This document shows positions 5,189 to 9,916 of a DNA stretch of 9,916 bases, one piece after another; within the stretch, counting starts at the first letter, position 1; every line of letters starts with the position of its first letter. The notes under the pieces were generated by a model. The model was given only the letters and a program-made list of their open reading frames with translations. It did no database searches and was not told where the DNA came from. The position numbers were made by a program, and so were the translations under genes. This DNA comes from Thermoplasmata archaeon (GTDB lineage: Archaea; Thermoplasmatota; Thermoplasmata; Lutacidiplasmatales; UBA184). The stretch covers positions 1 through 9,916 of the forward strand of contig JASIEC010000056.1 of NCBI GenBank assembly GCA_030046135.1, in the 5' to 3' direction.

Positions 5189-6448
5189 GTGGCGCGCACC
5201 GTCCCGCTCGACGTCCCCGCCCTCGCCTGGGCCCGGGAGCAGTTCGCGCGGTACTATCGCTCGGCATCGATCGACCCCCCGCCCCGCCTCGCACGGCGGG
5301 AGTTCGCCTCGTTCCCGTTCGCGACCGAGACGATGATGCGGCGGCACGCCGCGCTCCGCACGCCCGAGGAGCTCCGGGAGTTCCTCGCCCGCGAGGTCCC
5401 CCGGCACATCTACTCCTCGTCCGCGTACTACCGGCGTCCTGCCGAGCCGACGATGGCCGCGAAGGAGTGGCTCGGGGCCGACCTCATCTTCGACCTCGAC
5501 GCGGACCATCTGCGCGGCGCGGACGCGCTGTCGTACGCGGAACAGCTCGCCCTCGTCAAGCGCCGTCTCCTCACGCTCGTCGACGACTTCCTCCTCGGGG
5601 ACTTCGGGGTCGATCCGGCGGCGACCACGTTCGCCTTCTCGGGCGGGCGGGGCTACCATGTCCACGTGCGCGACGAGCGGTTCCTCTCCCTCACGAGCCC
5701 CGAGCGGCGGGAGCTCGTCGACTACGTCCTCGGCCTCGGGGTCGATCCCCGGGTCGCGATCGAACGTCGGCACGAGGACGTCCGGTCGGGCCGCACCGTC
5801 GCGGAGGCCGAAGCGGACGAGGAGCTCCGGGGAGGCGGGCGCTCGGTGCCCCGGCTCCGCCAGCTGGCGCCGCCGGACGCCCCGGGCTGGCGAGGTCGGA
5901 CGACCCGCGCGGTCCTGGGGGTGCTCGCCCGATGGGAGGAGGCCGGACGGGACCGGGCCGCCGAGGAGATGGAAGCGTGGGGGCTTCCCCGCGCGCGGGC
6001 CCGGACCTGGGCCCGGGATCTCCTCGAGCACGGAGGGGCCGCGAAGATCCGGGAGAGCCTGTCGCTCGACGTCTTCCGCGGGGGCGTGCCCGACGAGTTC
6101 CTCGAGAGGATCGTCGCTCAGGCCGCGATCGAGGTCCAGGGCGAGACCGACGCTCCCGTCACGACCGACATCCACCGGCTGATCCGCCTGCCGGGGTCGC
6201 TCCACGGCGGCACCGGACTCCGGGTCACGCCGCTCTCCCGCGACGAGCTCGACGCGTTCGACCCGTTCTCGGACGCCCTCGTGACGGACGGGGAGGTCCA
6301 CCGGCTGGTCGCGACGGCGGACGTCCGCTACCCGTTCCCGGGCGGCGGGCTCCGGGCGTCGCCAGGGGCGGCGCTCGAGCTCCCTACGGGGCCGGCGGTG
6401 TTCCTGGTGCTGCGGGGGGAGGCGGCGCTTCCGCCTTCACCGGGATGA
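5189..6448 (+). CDS. priS: DNA primase small (catalytic) subunit
   Basis: PriS makes primers for DNA replication together with the large subunit PriL, which is not in the window. The 419-residue protein has the catalytic acidic motif LIFDLDADH (99-107, with D102 and D104), the nucleotide-binding SGGRGYHVHVR (151-161) and DIHRLIRLPGSLHG (327-340) with the third catalytic Asp, D327. It also has the N-terminal region with RREFASFPF and the HIYSSSAYYRRPAEPTMAAK stretch. The start is GTG. There is no cysteine in the protein, and only about 45 residues separate the DxD motif from the SGG motif, so the zinc-binding knuckle of many archaeal PriS proteins is missing. The last roughly 20 residues are a non-conserved tail that overlaps the convergent FAH-family gene by 65 bp. 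It is the third gene of the rio1 operon. Confidence 0.95.
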   Translation: MARTVPLDVPALAWAREQFARYYRSASIDPPPRLARREFASFPFATETMMRRHAALRTPEELREFLAREVPRHIYSSSAYYRRPAEPTMAAKEWLGADLIFDLDADHLRGADALSYAEQLALVKRRLLTLVDDFLLGDFGVDPAATTFAFSGGRGYHVHVRDERFLSLTSPERRELVDYVLGLGVDPRVAIERRHEDVRSGRTVAEAEADEELRGGGRSVPRLRQLAPPDAPGWRGRTTRAVLGVLARWEEAGRDRAAEEMEAWGLPRARARTWARDLLEHGGAAKIRESLSLDVFRGGVPDEFLERIVAQAAIEVQGETDAPVTTDIHRLIRLPGSLHGGTGLRVTPLSRDELDAFDPFSDALVTDGEVHRLVATADVRYPFPGGGLRASPGAALELPTGPAVFLVLRGEAALPPSPG

Positions 6449-7388
6449 CGAGGCGGCCGATCCGCTCGATCGACGCCTCGATCTTGTCGCCCGGCTTGAG
6501 CCGGCGGCTCTCCTGCCCGAACTCGAACCCCGGAGTCCCGCCGAGGCTCCCGAGCGAGATCACGTCGCCGGGGTCGAGGGTGATCCCGGTCGACAGGTGC
6601 GCGAGGACCTCCGGGATCCGGAAGAGGTACTCCGAGGTGTCCCCCTTCTGCCGGACCGTCTCGCCGACCTTGAGCTCCATCGCGAGCGGGTACGGGTCCC
6701 CGACCTCCTCCTTCGGGACGATCCAGGGCCCGACCGCCATCGTCGCGTCGAACCCCTTGCCCATGACCCAGTCGGTCGGACCCTCGGCGGGGTACTGCAG
6801 GTCCCGGTACCCCATGTCGAGCGCGATCGTGTAGCCGGCGACGTGCTCCATCGCCCGCTCCGCGGGGATGCGACGTCCGGACTTCCCGACGATACAGGCG
6901 AGCTCGACCTCGACGTCGGGGAACGTCCCCGCCGGGCTGAGGACGAGCGACTCGCTCGGCCCGACGAGGGAGTTGAAGAACCGCGTGAAGGCGTAGGGGC
7001 GCGCCGGGGCGGGCTTCGCCATCTCGGCGACGTGGCTCTTCGAGTTCCGGGCGAGGCAGTAGATCTTCTGCCCGTGGACGACGGGGGCGAGGAGCTTCAC
7101 GCCCTCCTCGGGCTTGAACAGGAACCGAGCCCCGGTGGCGGCGCGGGGGGTCCACCCCATCGCCCGGCGGCGGTCGATGTACTCGACGATCTTCCGGGTG
7201 AGCGCGACCGAGTCCGAGCCGCCCCGGAAGAACGCCTGCATGTCGCGGAACCGGCTCGGGTCGGCCCCCTTGACCGGGTTGACGCCGTAGTAGTCGCGGC
7301 AGGCCGTGTCGAGGTCGATGTACTCGTTGGCGTCGGTGATCATGCCGAAGTGGAACTGGTCCTGGAGGGTGAAGTGGACGAGCTTCAC
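6384..7388 (-). CDS. Fumarylacetoacetate hydrolase (FAH) family protein
   Basis: FAH-family enzymes use Mg2+ or Ca2+ for hydrolysis, decarboxylation or isomerisation of oxo-acid intermediates, often in aromatic degradation; the substrate here is not determinable. The 334-residue protein has an N-terminal domain (1-104), then ARNSKSHVAEM (113-123, with H119 and E122), the metal ligands in DVEVELACIVGK (E160, E162), GYTIALDMGYRDLQ (D191) and the active-site Lys in MGKGFDATMAVGPWIV (K211). The C-terminal half includes GDVISLGSLGGTPGF and the basic LKPGDKIEASIERIG. All expected ligands are present. The start is GTG with a weak GAAGG upstream, and a TATA-like box lies about 37 nt upstream. After residue about 315 there is a Pro/Ala tail that lies within the overlap with priS. 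Confidence 0.92.
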   Translation of the reverse strand: MKLVHFTLQDQFHFGMITDANEYIDLDTACRDYYGVNPVKGADPSRFRDMQAFFRGGSDSVALTRKIVEYIDRRRAMGWTPRAATGARFLFKPEEGVKLLAPVVHGQKIYCLARNSKSHVAEMAKPAPARPYAFTRFFNSLVGPSESLVLSPAGTFPDVEVELACIVGKSGRRIPAERAMEHVAGYTIALDMGYRDLQYPAEGPTDWVMGKGFDATMAVGPWIVPKEEVGDPYPLAMELKVGETVRQKGDTSEYLFRIPEVLAHLSTGITLDPGDVISLGSLGGTPGFEFGQESRRLKPGDKIEASIERIGRLVIPVKAEAPPPPAAPGTPPAP

Positions 7389-7420
7389 GGCGCCTTCCCG
7401 AGCGCGGGGAGCGGCGTCGG

Positions 7421-7429
7421 CGTTTAACG
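7421..7429 (-). promoter_or_regulatory. TATA-like box for the FAH-family gene
   Basis: The minus strand reads CGTTAAACG, centred about 37 nt before the GTG at 7388. It predicts a start site near 7399 and a short leader of about 11 nt. The same spacing is seen at the NfeD gene. Confidence 0.45.
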
Positions 7430-7433
7430 GGTG

Positions 7434-7471
7434 CGCCGCCGCCGCTCGACGGCCTTGGGCTCGGGGCGGCG
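7434..7471 (-). terminator. GC-rich stem-loop downstream of the membrane-protein gene
   Basis: CGCCGCC (7434-7440) and GGCGGCG (7465-7471) can pair, with an inner GCCG/CGGC stem (7441-7444 with 7450-7453). It lies just past the stop of the membrane-protein gene and before the FAH promoter. A transcript-end role is plausible but chance pairing at this GC content cannot be excluded. Confidence 0.25.
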
Positions 7472-7475
7472 TCCG

Positions 7476-7931
7476 CTAGCGGAAGTGACCGCTCACCGCG
7501 AGCAGGTAGAGGAAGATCACGAGCGAGAGCAGGAAGCCGAGCGTCAGGAAGGCGTGGGCGATCCCGTACTCGACGAGCACGAAGATGAGGAACAGGAGCG
7601 AGAGCGCGAGCGCCCAGGTCCGGAGGTGGTAGAGGCCGAGCGCGAGGCCGAGGATGATGAGGCCGACGATCAGGATGACGAGCTCGATCTCGAACGCCGA
7701 GAGCGATCCCAGCTTGAACGGCTGGCCGAGGTACGAGTGGAAGGCGGCGGTGCCGACCTGGCCGGCGAGCGCGAGCCCTCCCACGACGATCCAGAGGATC
7801 CCGTAGATCCCCACGAGGACCGCGAGGATCGCGACGCCGAGCGGGCGCGACGGGGGCGGCAGCGGCGGGAGGGAACCGACCTCGGAGGAGGACGTCGACG
7901 GGGAGCTTGCCACGCCGGTCGGGGGTGCCAT
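7476..7931 (-). CDS. Four-helix membrane protein of unknown function
   Basis: I do not recognise a family. The 151-residue protein has a Ser/Pro-rich, probably cytosolic N-terminal tail (1-30, with runs such as PSTSSS and LPPLPPP) and four predicted membrane helices at about 31-56, 81-100, 104-121 and 127-147. The loop between helices 1 and 2 (57-80) is the only sizeable one and carries AFHSYLG. The C-terminus ends directly after the last helix as SGHFR. There are no cysteines and no obvious catalytic residues. The ATG is preceded by GGAGG five nt upstream. A TATA-like box (CATATCC, near 7982) predicts its own promoter with a leader of about 25 nt, so it need not be co-transcribed with the reductase gene upstream. 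The gene is real by codon usage, start signal and hydrophobic pattern. Confidence 0.82.
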   Translation of the reverse strand: MAPPTGVASSPSTSSSEVGSLPPLPPPSRPLGVAILAVLVGIYGILWIVVGGLALAGQVGTAAFHSYLGQPFKLGSLSAFEIELVILIVGLIILGLALGLYHLRTWALALSLLFLIFVLVEYGIAHAFLTLGFLLSLVIFLYLLAVSGHFR

Positions 7932-7977
7932 GAGTTCCTCCGGGACGACGCTCCCGGCTCGAGGACGGCGCGCTCCG

Positions 7978-7987
7978 GGATATGAAC
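7978..7987 (-). promoter_or_regulatory. TATA-like box for the membrane-protein gene
   Basis: The minus strand reads GTTCATATCC, about 51 nt before the ATG at 7931. Transcription would start near 7956 and the leader would contain the GGAGG site. The box lies in the 82-bp spacer between this gene and the reductase gene. Confidence 0.4.
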
Positions 7988-8013
7988 CCGATGGGGCTAG
8001 AGAAGCGGGAACC

Positions 8014-8706
8014 CTACCGACGGGCCGTGGGGGAGGCGGGGCTGGGGGCAGGGCCCGGGACGTACGTGGCGACGAACCCCTCCCCGAGCCGCTCGACCCC
8101 GATGAGGTTCACCGGAACGGCGTCGGCGAGGTTCGCGACGTCGGGGCCGGCGAGGATCGAGGGTGCCGTCGGCCCCCCGACCGCGACGGGGGCGTAGTAG
8201 ACGGTCCACCGGTCGAACAGGCGCCCCCGGACGACCGAGGCGAGGAGCTCGGCGCCCCCTTCGACGAACAGGCGTCGGAGACCTTTCGCGGCGAGAGCGC
8301 GGAACGCCTCCCCAAGATCGACGCGCGTCGCGCCCGCGACGATCCGCTCGACGGGGGCCGGATAGGTGCGCCGGGAGGCCCGCGACGTCGCGACGATCGT
8401 CGGGAGCGATCCGTCGAGGACCCGCGCCCTCTCGGGGATCCGGCCCGACCCGTCGACGACGATCCGGTACGGGTCCCGCCCCTTCGGGCCGTCGAGGAGC
8501 TCCCAGTGGACGCGGAGCGACGGGTCGTCCTGGATCACGGTCCCGACGCCGACGACGACCCCGTCGGAGGCGGCCCGCAGGCCCTGGACCCTCCGGAGAT
8601 CCTCGGCCCCCGAGAGCCGGGCCCGGCGGCCCGCGGCGAGCGCGATCCGGCCGTCGAGCGAAGCGGCGCAGTTGAGCCAGACCTCCGGGCGATCGGGAGC
8701 GGCCGT
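8014..8706 (-). CDS. arfC: 2,5-diamino-6-ribosylamino-pyrimidinone 5'-phosphate reductase (RibD C-domain type)
   Basis: This enzyme reduces the ribosyl side chain to ribityl in archaeal riboflavin and deazaflavin biosynthesis with NAD(P)H; its fold is DHFR-like. The frame translates to WLNCAASLDGRIA (about 10-22), LSGAEDLRRVQGLRAASDG (31-49), VVVGVGTVIQDDPSLRV (50-66), YRIVVDGSGRIP, FVEGGAELL (147-155) and YYAPVAVGG, all in family order. From 8706 the length is 230 residues, normal for the family. The odd point is the start: no ATG, GTG or TTG exists in this frame upstream of the GTG at 8538, which would remove the first 56 residues including SLDGRIA. I place the start at the ACG at 8706, 6 nt after GGGGAGAGG. 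It begins 16 nt after the ftcD stop. Identity confident, start uncertain. Confidence 0.87.
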   Translation of the reverse strand, partial: TAAPDRPEVWLNCAASLDGRIALAAGRRARLSGAEDLRRVQGLRAASDGVVVGVGTVIQDDPSLRVHWELLDGPKGRDPYRIVVDGSGRIPERARVLDGSLPTIVATSRASRRTYPAPVERIVAGATRVDLGEAFRALAAKGLRRLFVEGGAELLASVVRGRLFDRWTVYYAPVAVGGPTAPSILAGPDVANLADAVPVNLIGVERLGEGFVATYVPGPAPSPASPTARR

Positions 8707-8712
8707 GGTCGT

Positions 8713-8721
8713 CCTCTCCCC
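8713..8721 (-). promoter_or_regulatory. Ribosome binding site in front of an ACG, reductase gene
   Basis: The minus strand reads GGGGAGAGG, then ACGACC, then ACG at 8706. The 6-nt spacing is right for a start codon at that ACG. A single T-to-C change from ATG would produce it. The site lies directly after the ftcD stop codon. Confidence 0.55.
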
Positions 8722-8722
8722 G

Positions 8723-9916
8723 CTAGCGCCGGAGGCGATCGACCTCGGCCAGGACGTCCGTCTCCGTCACCCCGGCCGCGCGGAGGCTCTCGACGTTGAC
8801 CGTGACGTTCGCGAGGGCCCCCTCGATCGCCGCCCGGAAGAGGGCCTGCGCCGTCGACAGGTCGCTCGCGAGCGCCGCCTTCGTCCGAGCGGCGACCCCG
8901 CCGAGTCGCGCGGCGAGGTCGCTCGCCAGACGGGCGGTCTCGAGGGGTGCCTCCGCGGCTCGGCGCAACGCGCCCACGTACGCCGCCTCCGCCGCCGCAT
9001 CGCCCGGCCGCTCCTTGCGGGCCCGGGCGGCCGTGCGGACGGCGTCGTAGGCGAGCGAGTCGTCGTCGCACAGGACGAGGAATTTGCGCCGGCCCGCGCC
9101 GAGGGAGGCCCCCGCCTCGGCGAGGTCGGGGTCCGTTGGGGGGCTCTTCGACGAGTAGGCGACCACCATCTCCCCGAGCGCGGAGGCGAGCGCGCCGGCG
9201 ATCGCCGCGGCGCTTCCTCCCCCCGGCGTGGGGGTGCGGGCGGCGAGCCGGGCGAGGAACTCCCCGATCGGTTCATGGCCGGGACGGCCCGACTCTGCGG
9301 CCCGGACCCGGCGCTCGAGGATCGCCCGCCGCTCGAACCCCTTGAGGAGCAGGTAGTGCTCGGCCGCATCGAACAGTGCGTCCTCCGGAACGAGGCCGAC
9401 GATCTCCGACTCCTCGGCCCGCGTCCCCTCCTCCTCGGCCGCCCCGCGAACGGCGTCGAACGCCCGGTGGATCGGGGTCACCCGGTAGTCGGTGAGATTC
9501 ATCGACACCTGGGCGCGGTGGCGCTCGGCGAGCTCGAAGCCGAGCGCCTTCACGTCGGGGAGGCCTCCGTCGCGGGCCCGGACCTTCTTCGCGATCCGCT
9601 TCGCGACGGCGACGTCGGGGGTGGCGAGCTCGACGTTGTAGGCGATCAGGACCGGGCGGGCCCCGATGGCGACCGCTCCCGCTGTCGGGTGGACCTTCGG
9701 CTCGCCGAAATCGGGGGCACGGGCCGGGTCGGTGGCGATCGCCTCCCGGATCCCCTCGAACTCCCCGTGCCGCACCTTCGCGAGGTCCTCCCGCTCGGGC
9801 CGTCGGGCCGCCTTCGCGTAGAGGTACACGGGGATCGCGAGCTCCCTCGCGACGCGCTCCCCGAGCCGCTCGGCGAGCCGGACCGCCTCGGCCATCGTCG
9901 AGGCGCCGAGCGGGAC
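8723..9916 (-). CDS. ftcD: Bifunctional glutamate formiminotransferase / formimino-THF cyclodeaminase, 5' end outside the window
   Basis: FtcD moves the formimino group of formiminoglutamate (from histidine degradation) to tetrahydrofolate and then releases ammonia to give methenyl-THF. The frame is open to the window edge (VPLGAST precedes the Met at 9895), so the N-terminal part with the transferase active site is not seen. Visible residues, counted from that Met, show IPVYLYAKAARRPER (21-35), ARPVLIAYNVEL (79-90), AQVSMNLTDYRVTPIHRAFD (128-147) and EIVGLVPEDALFDAAEHYLL (164-183) of the transferase C-terminal domain. After a short linker come PIGEFLARLAARTPTPGGGSAA (209-230), the cyclodeaminase core, and CDDDSLAYDAV with its conserved acidic residues. 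Both activities thus lie in one chain, as in the vertebrate enzyme. The stop is followed after 16 nt by the reductase start, so the two are likely co-transcribed. Confidence 0.93.
   Translation of the reverse strand, partial: VPLGASTMAEAVRLAERLGERVARELAIPVYLYAKAARRPEREDLAKVRHGEFEGIREAIATDPARAPDFGEPKVHPTAGAVAIGARPVLIAYNVELATPDVAVAKRIAKKVRARDGGLPDVKALGFELAERHRAQVSMNLTDYRVTPIHRAFDAVRGAAEEEGTRAEESEIVGLVPEDALFDAAEHYLLLKGFERRAILERRVRAAESGRPGHEPIGEFLARLAARTPTPGGGSAAAIAGALASALGEMVVAYSSKSPPTDPDLAEAGASLGAGRRKFLVLCDDDSLAYDAVRTAARARKERPGDAAAEAAYVGALRRAAEAPLETARLASDLAARLGGVAARTKAALASDLSTAQALFRAAIEGALANVTVNVESLRAAGVTETDVLAEVDRLRR

Noticed and set aside
8014..8538. The reductase as a 174-residue protein starting at GTG 8538
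   Set aside because: Upstream codons in the same frame encode conserved N-terminal motifs of the family, so this start would remove part of the nucleotide-binding fold.
1..9916. A haloarchaeal origin for the window
   Set aside because: GC is high, but the proteins are Arg-rich and lack the strong Asp/Glu excess of haloarchaeal proteins.
1..9916. CRISPR array, insertion sequence, phage or defence island
   Set aside because: No regularly spaced direct repeats, transposase, integrase or known defence domains were seen. The genes are mostly housekeeping or metabolic.

Overview
The window is GC-rich (roughly 70% by eye) and densely coding. It looks archaeal: it has a small-subunit DNA primase (PriS), a RIO1 kinase and a Dim2/Pno1-like two-KH protein in one tight operon, an archaeal-type riboflavin-pathway reductase, and TATA-like boxes at archaeal distances from starts. 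Protein composition is Arg-rich rather than strongly acidic, which argues against a haloarchaeon. A high-GC member of the Thermoplasmatota is my best guess, but that is inference and not proven by the sequence.

Layout. Bases 1-395 (+) hold the C-terminal part of a GNAT N-acetyltransferase. It converges on a crotonase-family enzyme (392-1189, -), and the two stop codons share a CTAG. Next on the minus strand come a SPFH/stomatin-like protein (1271-2488), a short NfeD-like membrane protein (2586-3053) and a small unrecognised protein with a metzincin-like HExxHxxGxxD motif (3117-3686). A 137-bp divergent spacer with nested inverted repeats separates this group from a plus-strand operon: rio1 (3824-4609), a two-KH RNA-binding protein (4612-5184) and priS (5189-6448). 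That operon converges on, and overlaps by 65 bp, a fumarylacetoacetate-hydrolase-family gene (6384-7388, -). Further minus-strand genes are a four-helix membrane protein (7476-7931), an ArfC/RibD-type reductase (8014 to about 8706) and a bifunctional formiminotransferase-cyclodeaminase (8723 to past 9916).

How the genes relate. Rio1 and the KH protein are expected to act together in late 40S-type (30S) subunit maturation, and priS follows them with a 4-nt gap. SPFH and NfeD proteins are classic partners in membrane microdomains. The NfeD here lacks the ClpP-class protease domain found in long NfeD proteins, while a putative zinc peptidase lies directly upstream. FtcD (one-carbon transfer from histidine breakdown to folate) is followed after 16 nt by the reductase.

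The points most worth checking are the reductase, whose full-length frame has no ATG, GTG or TTG start (an ACG sits where the start should be); the HExxHxxGxxD protein beside NfeD/SPFH; the cysteine-free primase; and the nested palindromes between the divergent promoters. I saw no rRNA, tRNA, CRISPR array, insertion sequence or phage genes.
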